Assembly (NCBI GenBank): GCA_030068075.1
Contig: CM057835.1
Coordinates: forward strand, 41,019,215 to 41,083,214
Source of the DNA: Paguma larvata
Lineage: Eukaryota; Chordata; Mammalia; Carnivora; Viverridae
Length of the DNA: 64,000 nucleotides
Reading direction: 5' to 3'
The notes beneath the pieces were generated by a model that worked only from the letters and a program-made list of their open reading frames with translations, did not search any database and was not told the DNA's origin. Positions 34,356 through 46,606 of the stretch are shown piece after piece; within the stretch, counting starts at the first letter, position 1, and each line of letters starts with the position of its first letter. The position numbers and the translations under genes are program-made.

Positions 34356-36478
34356 AACCACAGCTAACATCATATTCATTGGTGAAATACTGAAAGCTTT
34401 TCCTCTAGAATCAGGAACAAGACGAAAATATCCACTCTCCTTCCTTCTTTTCAACATTGTATTGAAAGTCCTAGTCAGGTCAATTAGGCAAGAAAAGAAA
34501 CATAAGGCATCTAAATTGCAAAGGAATAAATAATATTATCTCTGTTCACAGATAACATAATTGTGAATGTAGAACACCTTGAAGTTTCCACAAAAATAAC
34601 ATTAGAAATAATAAAATTAGCAAATTTGCAGCTTACAAACTTGCATGCAAAAATCAATTGTGTTTCTATACACAGAAAATGAACAGAAAAAAGAAATTAG
34701 GAAAAAAATTCCATTAACAATAGCATCAAAACAAGAAAATATTTGGGAATAAACTAACCAAGGAAGTAAAAGACTTGACACTGAAAATCATAAAACATAT
34801 CTGAAAGAAATTAAAGAAGACACTAATGAACTAAAGACACACATGTTCATGGACTGGAAGACTTAATATTGTTAAGTATCAATACTATGTAAAGTGATTT
34901 ACGGATTCAATGTAATCCCTATCAAAATCTCAATGGCATTTTTTTTGAAGAAATAGGAAAAAAAAATCATCCTATAATACATATAGAAACCTAAGGGACC
35001 CCAAACAGCCAAAACAATTTTGAAAAAGAACAAGCTTAGAGTACTCACTTCATGATTTCAAAGTATATCACAAAGATACAGTAATCAAACTCTGGTACTG
35101 ACATAAAGACAGATATAAAATTGAGGGTCCTGAAATAAATCCTTGAATACGTAGTCAAACAACCTTTGACAAGGGTGGCAAAACCATTCAATGAGGAAGG
35201 TACAGTCTCTTCAACAAACTGTGTTGGAAAAATTGGATATATCCACAGGCCAAAAAATAAGATTGGATTCTTATCTTACACTGTATGCAAAAACAAACTC
35301 TAAATGAATTAAGGACCTAAACTTAAGACTCAATGCTATAAAACTCTCAGAATAAAACACAGGAAAAAAGTTTATGACATTGGATTTGGCAATGACTTCT
35401 TGGATATTACACCAGAAACACAGGCATCAAATGTAAACATATACAGATTTTATATCAAACTTTAAATCTTTATTCATCAAAGAGCATGTCAACAATGAAT
35501 AGAAATCTATGAAATGGGATAAAATACTTGCAAATCACAGATCTGATAATGGATAAATATCCAGTATACATGAAGAACTACAACTCAATAAAAAAAATCA
35601 AATAATCTGATTAAAAAATGAGAAAGAACTTAAACAGGTATTTCTTCAAAGATGATATACAAATGCCCAACAAAGCACACGCAAATATGCTCAACATAAT
35701 TAATCATGAGAGATATGTAAAACAAAACCACAGTGAGATATCACTTCACATTTTTTAGTATGGCTACTATTTAGAAAAGAAGCAGGGGAAGTGGGGGGAG
35801 GAGGAAAATAACAAGTTTTCGCAGGCATGTGGAGAAACTGGTACTATCGTGCATTGTTAGCTGGATTGGAAAATGGTAGAGCCATTATGTAAACAGTAAA
35901 AACAAAATAAAAAATAATAATGAAACAATTAAAAATTAAAAATAGAATCACCATATAATCCAGCAATCCCACTTCTGTATATACATCCAAAAGAATTAAA
36001 AACAGGATCTTAAAGAGATATATCCACACTCATATTCCTGGTAGCACTATTTGCAATAGCTAAAAGGTGGAAGGGACCCAAATGTTCATTGACAGATAAA
36101 TAAACGGATAACAAAATGTGACATATAAACACAAAAGAACACCAAGCAGCCTTAGAAAGGAAGAAAATCTTATCACATATTACAGCATGTATGAACCTTG
36201 AAAACATGATGCTTACTGAAATAGGCTAAAAGGAGAAATACTATATGATTCTATTTATATGAGCTATCTAAAGTAGCTAAGTTTATAGATTAGAAAGTAG
36301 AACAGTGTTTACCAAGGATTGGGGTGAGGGACAAAGGGAGGTTATTGTTTAGTAAGTATAGAGTTTCAGTTCTGCAAGATGAACAGGCTCTGAAGATCAG
36401 TTTCACCACAATGTCAACATTATTGAACAAAAATTGATAAAGATGGTAAATTTTTTTCCACAATAAAATAAAAAAAAT
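34356..36478 (+). mobile_element. Old LINE-1 (about 2.1 kb: ORF2 C-terminal half and 3' UTR) nested in hAT element
   Basis: Sense old L1. It opens in ORF2 at CCACAGCTAACATCATATTC and TGGTGAAATACTGAAAGC, then CACTCTCCTTCCTTCTTTTC, TTCAATGTAATCCCTATCAA, GACCCCAAACAGCCAAAAC and GGTACTGACATAAAGACAG. Its 3' part carries CATATAATCCAGCAATCCCA, TAGCACTATTTGCAATAGC, ATGTTCATTGACAGATAAAT and ATTCTATTTATATGAG, ending ACAATAAAATAAAAAAAATC. ORF2 is broken by many stops and indels. Divergence is much greater than in the 19-21 kb L1s. It is flanked on both sides by halves of one DNA transposon, which dates it as the younger of the two. Confidence 0.9.
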
Positions 36479-36604
36479 CATTCCTCTATTACTGTAGCCA
36501 CATTTCAGGTGTTCAATAACTACATGTAACTAGTGGATACCATATTGGACACCCAGATTATAGAGCAATTCCATCTTTATAGAAAGTTCTACTGGACGAC
36601 TCTA
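36479..36604 (+). mobile_element. Right half of the interrupted hAT-type transposon
   Basis: ACTGTAGCCACATTTCAGGT, GTTCAATAACTACATGTAAC, TAGTGGATACCATATTGGAC and AGAAAGTTCTACTGGACGAC continue the element broken at 34355. CATTCCTCT (36479-36487) repeats the site CAGTTCTTC (34347-34355), which is the expected L1 target duplication, eroded. Confidence 0.75.
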
Positions 36605-36612
36605 CTCTACAA

Positions 36613-38154
36613 TATTTTATTTTTCTTTGTTCCAATCTTTTATTCAATCTTTATTTGCTTTTCTATAGACTAAACCTCACAGACCTTCACTATAAATACT
36701 AGCTACACTTTCAACATCTTGACACTGCCGAACATCTCACCATTTACACTAGTACTAAACACTGCATCACCAAATTTACAACGTTTTCTTGCCATCAAGA
36801 CTGCTGGACGACACAAGAGAAAAATAAATAAATAAATAAAATAAAAACAAACAAAAAAGACCAAGACTGTGGACTGTGATATAATAGATCCATTGTCTCC
36901 ATTATAAGTTGATAAGTCTTCAAAATACCTGTAATTACCCTCTCATTTTGTTCTCCACAGCCAAACTCTTCTAATTCTTTTATCACCCTTCTCGGGCACT
37001 TTCATTTTGTCCTGCAGACCTACTTGCTTTTGTGACATAGAGATAAATGCAGCTAAAATGGACACCCTCTGTCCAACGTTGTCCTGCTATAGGGGGCCCC
37101 AGGGATTTGAGAGCTGAAAAAAATTTTTTTTTGAAGATATGACTGAGAATTTACAGTAGCACACACATGCTTAGTTTGTGAGACTCTGACATGTAAGGAA
37201 GTAAGAAGTCTCTCATGGCATGAGATTTCCCAGAGGCTATGGAGGCATGGGGGACACCATTCAGAAGGGGAGGGGAGGATTACAGAGGAAGTTACTTATC
37301 TAGGCAATGTTGATTAGCAGCATGGCAGACAATTTCTGGATCAGAGAGCTCAGAATGCAGTAGCAGCTTGAAGTCTTTATAGTTTCAGATTTTATATTAT
37401 CTATGGCTAGCAGATGGCAGGTGTAGGTTTGTGGAGTAGGCGAAGCAGGCAGACTGGAGATGGCTAAAAATCTTATTTGGGCTATATTTAAAACAATTTG
37501 ATGTATAAAAATTTCGATTTAGTACCTGCAGTCTTTTGAATCTGTGAAGAAATGACCAATCTAGGGGACAATGTATAAAGACCATCTTTAGCTTAGTTAT
37601 ATAACAACTAGTTACTTAACACATCTACAACCTACTTACTTCTCTCTTCTTTAAAGTTTCATAGATGAGGGTCTTTCTTCTTTTCCAAATCTAATATGTA
37701 TTCTTATGTTCTGGATTCTATTCCCTGCTGACTCCTCAGGAAATAAAGTTTACCAATAGGACCTTCCTTCACCTGGAACATAATTTGTGAAGTATCCAAG
37801 GAACAAAAGAACCTGTAGCTCTTGAGAAATTAACAGTTCTGAGAACATAGGATAACTCAGTATTTACCTTGACTTTTTATTGACTAGTTTCAATTAATAA
37901 GGGAGAAAATGCCAAGTATATTGGGAGTCTTTTCCTCTTCCTGCCCTAAAACACAAAATTGTGATTACAGACCTTAAGGTTACCCAAGTTTATACCTTAA
38001 TGGAATGGAGAGAGTTGAAAAGAACATTTTTAATTACCTCTTTGTACTCTGTGCCATACAGCACAAGATAATCCTTAAATCCTTTAGTTTGTCCGAAGGT
38101 GAACTTTATACCTATTACCTCTCTTTGTCATCTGTCTCAAATATCTCTTTACCG
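36613..38154. other. Unique sequence, short A-rich run
   Basis: AAATA/AAAC-rich run at 36822-36860. The rest is unrecognised. Confidence 0.5.
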
Positions 38155-38200
38155 TATCTATTATCTATCTATCTATCTTTCTATCTTCTATGTATCATCT
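38155..38200. repeat. Imperfect (TATC)n microsatellite
   Basis: ATCTATTATCTATCTATCTA and following CTTTCTATCTTCTATG. AT-rich sequence with TATATATA continues to 38340. Confidence 0.9.
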
Positions 38201-38613
38201 ATTTTAAGATGAATTTACTCATTTTTTTCATTACTTAGGCATATCAGATATTTTATCTTTTAAAATATATATATAAATTTATGTATATTTACATATACTA
38301 TACATGTATTATATTTATATTTATATGTACATTATTTATAGACACACGCAAGCACACACGAACACACACTAATGACCCGTGGACCTCGGCATTCAACTTC
38401 CTAACTTTGAAGCCTTTGAGGGACTATAACACTGCTAACAGACATCTATAGGATGAGTTAAACTTTTCTTTTTATATCATAATTCATAACTCTATATTCT
38501 TCTTCTAAAGCCTCAAAGTTTTATTATATGCTTTATTCAAACTATGAATTCATATTTCATTACAATGTATAGTTTCATGTTTTATAAATTTTTTGTTCTA
38601 TTTAGAAACTTGG

Positions 38614-38743
38614 TTGGGGGTACACCTGGGTGGTTCAGTCAGTTAAGCCTCCAACTTAGGCTCAGGTCATGATGTGGTTCGTGAGTTCCAGCCCCATGTG
38701 GGGCTCTGAGCTGACAGTTCGGAACTTGGAGCCTGCTTCAGAT

Positions 38744-38785
<42 letters not shown>

Positions 38786-38856
38786 CCTCCTCTAGCTCAT
38801 GCTCTGTCTCTCTCTCTCTCTCTCAAAAATACACATTTTTAAAAAAAATTAAAAAA
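38614..38856 (+). mobile_element. Felid tRNA-Lys SINE with expanded CT run
   Basis: GGTACACCTGGGTGGTTCAG, AGGCTCAGGTCATGATG, GAGTTCCAGCCCCATGTG, a (TC)n expansion (38752-38781), CTCAAAAATACACATTTTT. Flanked by AGAAACTTG at 38604-38612 and 38857-38865. Confidence 0.94.
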
Positions 38857-39069
38857 AGAAACTTGTGAGATAAAGAGAATTTGTATAAATCTTGTATCCT
38901 TTTGTTAACTATGCTATCTTATGCTATCTCATATTTTGTTAACTATGCCATGCTATTTGGTCTTACAACTTTATTTGCTCCTATGTTAAATAGGAATAGA
39001 ACAGCATGAACAACATAACATGACTAGAAGATGAAATGTGTACGGCAACCTGGTAAGTAGAAAACTTTC

Positions 39070-39159
39070 TACTGTTTTTTTAAAGTTTTCATTTAAGTAA
39101 TCTTACCACTCTGAGATAAAGTGTCACGAGCTCTTCTGACTGAGTCAGCCGGGTGCCCC
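39070..39159 (-). mobile_element. Short, internally deleted carnivore SINE with perfect target duplication
   Basis: Antisense, 90 bp: TTTTTTTAAAGTTTTCATTT, AAGTAATCTTACCACTC, then CGAGCTCTTCTGACTGAGTC and GCCGGGTGCCCC (head). The order matches an older CAN-SINE form with the middle missing. An 11-bp perfect direct repeat AGAAAACTTTC flanks it (39059-39069, 39160-39170), so the short form itself probably inserted, or the deletion lies wholly inside. Confidence 0.85.
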
Positions 39160-39170
39160 AGAAAACTTTC

Positions 39171-42029
39171 AATCAATACTGATTACTACTATAGAAGCAT
39201 CTACGTCCTAGTAGCCTTTCTCACTTCAGCCTTCTTTTCTCCCTTGTTAATCAAACCTCAAGGGAAGAATCAAAATTGGTCTTACCCACTTGTGGATTTC
39301 TATCCCATTTTTGCTATAGGTTCACTTAAAACTGCACATGTGAGATAATTTGGCCACTGGAATATAAAATAATTATATTTGGAGTTCTAAGAAATATTGC
39401 TCCTCCTAGCAAAGAAAAAGAGAGAGAGACAGAGAGAGAGAGAACAAAAGGACCAAAATTTTTACCCTATCCTTCCTGCTTCTGACTGTCTGTGTGCAAA
39501 CTTGAGGCTAGGCACCGCTTTAGTCCTTTTAACCACCATTGGAGAAACCATTACTGGCACACTGACTATGGCAGAGCCTAAATCTGAAAAGAGCCTGTCC
39601 TAGATGATGACACTAAACTAAACCGTGGAACTGTCCCAGACAAATAAAAGTCTAATACTTAAGTGTATTTAAACATTATCTTTCTTTCAGGTTGTTTTAA
39701 CTAATATACCTGCTAGGAAAATTATTAGTAGTGGTAGTAGTAATAGTGGTAGATGCTATCTTCAGACTGAGTATGCATGCCAATAAAATTGAGACCAGTT
39801 AATAATTTTTATTCCACCCTTTATCTGTTCATTGTTATTATCCTTAGCACTGCCTTCAACAACTTATTTGTAGGTAATTTTTCTTTATGTGTTTCTTGGT
39901 TTCCTTTTTTGTCACTGAGAAAAAGCATAAATGGTTGCTCTCTCATGTTTGACTAAATTCTTTAACAGCTTTCCAAATATTTACAAAATATTTGCCTGAA
40001 CTTTTATTTCACATTAACTTCTATAATTCTCTTTTACATCATGTGTCAAATTTTTAAGATGGATTCTCAATTTTGGTTATTTTTTATTTATTTTTTCTTT
40101 CCATTTTTTTTTAAAAATTGTCTATAATTTGCCTTAGACATACACAGAACTCCTCTAATAGAAGTGACAGATTTGATTTATATGGCTTGTTTGTGTTCTA
40201 CTTTTCTTTTTTTTTCCTTTTTTTTTTTTAGCTGTCACACATTGCTTTCTTTCTGGAAGTCATATGTCATATATTCTGAGTACCGAACAATTTATTTTGA
40301 GCGGTACTCATCCTCACAGAATCCACTTTTCCAATGTGTTGTCTTCAGTAATGCATACATTTTTTTAAAAAGCCAAACAAAACAAACTACGCAAATAAAA
40401 ATAAGCAAGAAATTTAAAAATAACACTGGGTACATATCATAAAATGTTAATTTTAAAATATCTAGAAAGAAAGCATAATTTATTTTAACTATGATCCAAT
40501 GTGGTTTTAGAATTATAAATCAATATTGAGTATATACATAATGCACTTACTACCCTCAAAATTACTAAATTAGACACTAATAAATTGGATATTATATCCC
40601 TTTTCATACATCTAGTTTACCTATTATATTGGGGTAAACATTAAAAAATGGACTATCTAGGTATTTCTTTCAACTCTTTCATCACACATTTAGAGAAACC
40701 TAGAGTTTTACCTAGTGGTATAAAATGTTAGCCCAGATAAAATTACCAAAATTTACCCCCAATTATATAATAGCAGTCAGGGAAACTAGAGTTCTCCTGA
40801 TTAATTTTAACCAGAGTTCATGGTTTTATACATGAATATAAATAAATGTTGATTCTTATTTATTCAGAAAAATCATGGAGATTTCAGGACATTTAAATTT
40901 TCTTCTTTGTACTCTAGTCTTTGGACACCACTGGTAATTTAGAAAATACTAAGATTCTTTCCCATACTAAAGCTACAGAATTGTTCTTTAACAAGGAACA
41001 AAGTTTAGTCATTATCATTTTTTTAAGCCCTGCCAGAGTAGATTAAATGGTTTCAAAGAGTAAAATACTGCGTGTATATTATGTTAAAGTTCAGAAGTCT
41101 GTGATCTGAGATCTGTCTTGGGACAAGATAATCTTCGAAGTGTTCTTTTAAAAATTCCTCCTGAGACCTGAATTGACCTCTACCCCTGATGCTACCAGCT
41201 CTATATCTGCAAGTCCTCTTTGTAACTGTCTCTTGCAGGAGTCACACAGTTCACTGAATGTTAAAATATATGCCGAAAAGCCTCCATTATAGAAATCTAA
41301 ACAACTGAAACATGTCCCCAGACTGTGGTGACTCCATTCAACGGCTGCCTTCCCAGACACTTCCCGCACAAATCTGAGTTGCTTTGAGACTATTCCTAAA
41401 GTTGGTATCACTTGGAAACTTTAGGCCAGTAATGTCTCCATTCATCATTGCTTAATTCTCATATATTAAGACTCTTCATTTATTTTATCTGTTTCCTTCA
41501 ACTCTGAGTTAGCTTTTTTCCTTCTAATTGCTCTTCTCTCTCTTAAATGTAAGAATCAGGTCCTTCAGAAACTTTGTTCTAGGAAAAACAGACTTGTATA
41601 CTCTATATATGGAATGCTTTCCTTGGACTTCACATCCCTTGCTTTGTTTTACCTGAAACTAAGTCTTCCCATTAGATGGAAGAGAGTTCATAATTTAACT
41701 CCCCATCACCTCAACCCAGGTCTGGCTTCATGGCATATGACCTGCGCAGTAACACAGAGCCCTGTGCTCAGAAGAACTTCAGGTTTGATTTAATATAATG
41801 TTGTCACTGTTTGATACTCTCAATATTATCGATATTATCTCTGACCTTTTTTTTAATGTGATGTGCAATGGAATATAGATGTAGACAGAGGAGATACATG
41901 CAATATTAGAATCTCCTCTAGTTCCTTGTCATTCCATTTGTGTATAGCATTTGCGATACCTCAGCAACACTGAATTCCAATGGATTCATGATGTAAGGGA
42001 GTTCAGTGAGACTAAAATTAGTGATTAGT
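39171..42029. other. Unique sequence, no feature recognised
   Basis: AG-rich run at 39417-39444. TAG/GTA-rich imperfect trinucleotide run at 39723-39755. Reading frames such as 41148-41411 on - have no splice or promoter support. No gene recognised. Confidence 0.45.
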
Positions 42030-42041
42030 GTGTATATTTTC

Positions 42042-42252
42042 TTTCTTTTCTCTTTAAAAAAAAAACTTTTTATTTGAGAGAGCATGAGCATGAGCAGGAG
42101 AGAGGTGCAGAAGGAGGGGAGAGAATCTTAAGCAGGGTCCACACACAGTGCCGAGCCCAACACGGGGCTCCAACCCATGACCGTGGGATCATGACCTGAG
42201 CCAAAATCAAGAATCAGCCACTCATCTGACTCAGCCACCCAGGCGCCCTACA
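42042..42252 (-). mobile_element. Carnivore tRNA-Lys SINE (older subtype) with perfect 12-bp target duplication
   Basis: TTTTTATTTGAGAGAGCATG, GAGAATCTTAAGCAGGGTCC, GTGCCGAGCCCAACACGGGG, GATCATGACCTGAGCCAAAA, GACTCAGCCACCCAGGCGCC. The AATCTTAAGCAGG and CCAAAATCAAGAATC text marks a different subtype from the 14.5, 30.9 and 51.1 kb copies. GTGTATATTTTC flanks it at 42030-42041 and 42253-42264. Confidence 0.95.
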
Positions 42253-42264
42253 GTGTATATTTTC

Positions 42265-44949
42265 AATTGAGTAAGCAGGCCTTGGACTCTTCCAAGGGGC
42301 CCAAAAGACCACACTTTATACTAAAAGCATTACTTACTTTGAATCCAACAAACAAACAAACAAACACAAAACAAAAAACAATGGTATTCAAAGACATAAC
42401 TGACCAAAGAACTGTATCATATCCTTTTGTATTTATGTTACTTCTCTGTATTTATGGTAAAAATGAAGATACAAAAAGGAAAAGAAAAGAAGGCTAATCC
42501 ATTGTTCTTTTCCTTTGAATCTTCATTAGTAAGCCTAAGGTAAGAGCACTGGTAGTATGTGTGTATATCAAACAATAAAATGAAAGACTGAAGTTAATTT
42601 TGTGCAGTGTTTCCACTGTTCTACTAAGAACAAAATATATATGCACACACAAAGTAAGAAATACAAATTGATTAATTTTAGTCATTCTGCATATGAGTTA
42701 AATATTATACTTGCATTAAATATTGGCATGCAAAATATAAATATGAACAGTATTATTGTGTTCGTAATTTAAATCTTTACTGTTTCTTAGAACAATATTC
42801 TATAGCAAAAAAAAAAAAAACATCAAGAAGGAGACTACAGAAAAAAACAAAAGCCTTATAATTTAGTACCTTTAATAGCACTTCCCCCCTACTTTTTGAA
42901 TAAGAAGCCCCATATTTTCATTTTGCACAGGGTTCCACCTGTTAGGTAGCAAAACTTGCTGGGTTTTCTCTCTTACTGAATGGTGAAAATTTAAGCACAG
43001 CCTTTGATCTTCATTAGCAAATCATTATTTTTCCATCATTAGGTTAAAAACTTTTTTGAAACATAACATTTCAATATGTCACAAGTTTCATTTCTTTAAT
43101 GCTTCAATCCTTGGACATCTAGGCCATTCTACCCTGATCTATTGAAACATCACACTGTCACTGCAGCTTATATATTATTGATATGGGTTACACATCAACA
43201 ACCTAGTTTCACATTTTCTCAACCTTGTTTGTCCCCACTTTTAGTCTCTTACATCATATCAGCTCTGACTTTTTCACCAGCCATAGCTGTTTCAAATGAT
43301 AAATCTTAAACTTTGCTGTTTAATAGTGTTTAAATAAAAAATCAAATCACAAAATTCAATTCTAAGATAAAAAGTATTCACCATGAAAAAATAAAGTAAT
43401 ATGTAGCTCCACATGTTTCCGCATTTCATAAAAACTTGACAAGTTTAAAGATAAGTATATACTCTGAAACCATCACTGGCAATCCAAGACATACCTATCT
43501 TTCACCTCCAAAACTTTCCTCCTTCCCTCTTTTACTACTATTACTATTACTACTACTGCTACTACTACATGAAACATGAGACCTATCCCGTTAGCAAGTT
43601 TTTAGGTAAACAATATGGTAGTAACTATAGGTACTATGCTATATAGAACATCTCTGAAAAGTATTTGTGTATTTCCAAGAAACATTAGAAAATTGTTTTC
43701 TTTTTTTTTTATTTCATGATGCTACTATGAATGTAAGACTATGACTCTAAACCACAAGCTAGGCTCAGTTTTCATTTTTCATTTCTATAGATTCTACAAC
43801 TCCAGAAGCATTTAAAGTAATAGTGTTGTGAAAAAATTAAAATCAGTGAAGATCTGACCCAGTCTAAGATCCTAGATGTAATGGCAATGAATGAGGGAGA
43901 AGAGGGTGATGGAAAATTTCATGTGACAGATCTTGCCAGACCATAGCATGAAGTCTAAGGCAGGTCCATGAACTTATCACTAGCAATTGGTCTGGCATCG
44001 GTGTGCCCTTTTTTGTTTTATTCCATAATAAAATGATATGGAAAACAACATAAAACATTAAACATTCCGTATTGGGTTTCCAAAATGGGATGATACAACA
44101 TTATTAAAACTGCCATTGGTATACCTTTTTACATATGGAAACACTTATAGAATGAAGTAACATATTCAAATTATAATTTTAATGCTTCCTAAATGATTTC
44201 ACTCTTTAAGAGGTTTCTTTTGTTTTTTTGTTTTTGGTTTTCGAGTTTTTTTTGAGTGGTGTTTTATAACACATAGGTATATTCGCTCTCCTGTGGTATC
44301 TTGGTGTTGAATGCCTGATAATTGTTGCATTTTTAAAAGAGAGTTATAGTCACTGAACCTATCTCCAGAAAATTGATTGTTCCCAAATTAGTTGCATCTG
44401 CTCATTATTCTAATTGCTGTACCATCAAATACAAAAATTAATCTGTAGTCAATTCCATTTAGCATGAAAAAGATAAACAAATGCTAAAACAAAACACATA
44501 AATAAACCATTTGAATCTACAATGTCCTCTAGTAGAGACAGGTTTGTAAAAGCTCAGTAGACAACTTCTGCTTCAGTACAGACATAGAGAAGCCATATTT
44601 TGTCTTTCAATCTGGGATATGGAGTGATGAGATTTAAGAAGATGAGCTAATACACATGAGTCATGGTCTAACTGAGGAACTATTCCATATGGCAACATGT
44701 CTCTTGGAAAAACACTTTACTTACAAATTTTATACCTAGAAGAGCTCTATCTTTATTGCTTTGTCTATCTTCTTCACTGAGGTTCATTCACAAGTATATG
44801 ATTTTTGTCAAATTAAATCATCTGTGTTTTAAGCTTGTTAATTTCTTTTTATTTTCCTACCTCACCAATATCTAAGAAATGAATCTAAATTCATTTTATC
44901 TATTCATTAGTAAAACCTTATCCCTGTTTTTAGATTATAAAAGAACATG
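42265..44949. other. Unique sequence with small simple repeats
   Basis: (AAAC)n at 42346-42366, poly-A at 42807-42821, imperfect (TAC)n at 43533-43569. No gene recognised. Confidence 0.5.
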
Positions 44950-45055
44950 GCTTAGAGCCTGGAGCCTGCTTTAGATTCTATGTCTCCTTTTCTTTGTCCC
45001 TCCCCTACTTGCACTGTCGCTCTCTCTCAAAAAATAAAGAAACATTAAAAAAATA
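44950..45055 (+). mobile_element. 5'-truncated felid SINE (body and tail)
   Basis: Begins at GCTTAGAGCCTGGAGCCTGC, continues TTAGATTCTATGTCTCC and CTCTCTCTCAAAAAATAAAG, poly-A. The tRNA head is absent. Confidence 0.88.
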
Positions 45056-45548
45056 AGATGAATATACGAGAACATTCATATACTATACCATTCATCCTTG
45101 AGAAAAATATATTCAACTCTATACATACATTTTTCATATACAAAGATATATGATCATGCCTGGTTTACCACAGATGTTCGACTTACCTGTATTACAAATA
45201 TTTTGGGCAAAACTCGTCCATATCATTTATTCCTACTCAAATTTTCTCATTACATGTACCTGTTTATCTACTCACTGGAAAATAACCATTGCTGAATTAG
45301 TTGCTGACTCCCTCTAAAAAGCTAAAACCTCTAAACAAAGGGCAGTATATCCATGACGAATCTGTAATTAATTTACGTACAAAGTATGGTTTATTAACAT
45401 ACCATTGACATATCATACGTTCTAGTGCCTGAGGCACTAACACATGAATGGCAGTGATAACACTCACTAAAAGAAAATTATTGCTTATTATTAATCTTTC
45501 CCCAACTCCAGACAAAACAAAGCAAACAATCAAAAATACCTCCATCTC

Positions 45549-45578
45549 TTAACCAACTGAGCCACCCAGGCGCCCCCT
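45549..45578 (-). mobile_element. 30-bp SINE head-only fragment between direct repeats
   Basis: On the - strand this is only the first ~28 bases of the carnivore SINE (GGGGCGCCTGGGTGGCTCAG, then TTGGTTAA). A 10-bp perfect direct repeat CCTCCATCTC lies immediately on both sides (45539-45548 and 45579-45588), as for a target duplication. No tail or poly-A is present. Retrotransposed SINEs normally keep the 3' end and lose the 5' end; this is the reverse. Confidence 0.75.
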
Positions 45579-45749
45579 CCTCCATCTCAAAAACATTTTT
45601 TGCTCTTGTTATTTTACACAGAAAGGGATACTTAATCTCATTGTTGTACACATTACCTTATCATTATTAATTTTACTATTTGCCCCAATTGGTGTTACTA
45701 CAGAGAGCAGAATAATTATGCATGGATAGAGAGTAAAGAACACTGCTGA

Positions 45750-45820
45750 AGAAAAAAAAAGAGAGAGAGAGAAAATGAGAGAAACAGAGAGAGAGAAAGG
45801 GACAGAGAGAGATACAGAGA
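45750..45820. repeat. (AG)n-rich low-complexity run
   Basis: Imperfect GA/AGAG tract with a few T and C interruptions. Serine-rich frames on - are artefacts. Confidence 0.85.
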
Positions 45821-45912
45821 GAAGAAACATTTGAGATCATGTTCTTCAAGGTATATGATTTCAACATGTTACTGGACTTCACTGTGAATTGATTTACAAA
45901 AGTAAACCTCCA

Positions 45913-46118
45913 GGGGGCGACTGAGTGGTTCAGTTGGTTAAGCATCTCTTGATTTCGGCTCAGGTCTTGATCTCAAAGTTGTGGGATGGAGACTTGTGTC
46001 ACACTCTGCATTGACAGTGCAGAGCCTGATTGGGATTCTTTCTCTCTCTCTCTCTCTCTCTCTGACCACTCTCACTTATACTCTCTTTCAAAATAAATGA
46101 ATAAAACTTTAAGGAAAA
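45913..46118 (+). mobile_element. Carnivore tRNA-Lys SINE, diverged
   Basis: GGGGCGACTGAGTGGTTCAG, TTGGTTAAGCATCTCTTG, GCTCAGGTCTTGATCTC, GACAGTGCAGAGCCTGATTG, (TC)n, CAAAATAAATGAATAAAAC. An imperfect direct repeat AGTAAA....CAGG flanks it (45901-45914, 46122-46135). Confidence 0.92.
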
Positions 46119-46324
46119 AAAAGTAAATATGCAGGATTTCTCCATAAATCATATGACACAACTTATATCACTTAGATTTCTGTTTAAAAGGAAATATGGA
46201 TCAATAGACACATATGTTAACAGGAAGCTCTTTACTGACTATACATAGAATAATAGTTCACACTGCAAATGATTACCTTAGTTAAAGGATTCACAATAAA
46301 GTGGAGACTAGGGAGGCTTTTCAC

Positions 46325-46348
46325 AATTAAGAATTAAGAATTAAGAAT
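46325..46348. repeat. 7-bp tandem repeat, about 3.4 copies
   Basis: AATTAAG repeated three times, ending AAT. Confidence 0.95.
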
Positions 46349-46606
46349 ATGAATGTCTCATGACAGTTGAAAAAATATCTTTCCAGATAGTTCCACATAT
46401 AATTTAAAATTGTTAAGAATTCATTCCATGGATTGATTTTGATCATTTTAACAAGGTCAATACACCAAACAACAGTTATGCTGTCCTCCTTGAATATGTC
46501 TTAAGGAATTTAGAAGCACAAGCCATGCCCCTCTATTTCCTTTGTTTTTAAGCTTACTATTGAAGGACATAACCATGAAGAGTTTTGTGTATTTTTTTTC
46601 TTTTAG

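Noticed and set aside
41148..41411. 87-codon frame on the - strand with several Cys
   Set aside because: No promoter, splice signal or family motif; length is within chance for this many bases. Left as unsupported.
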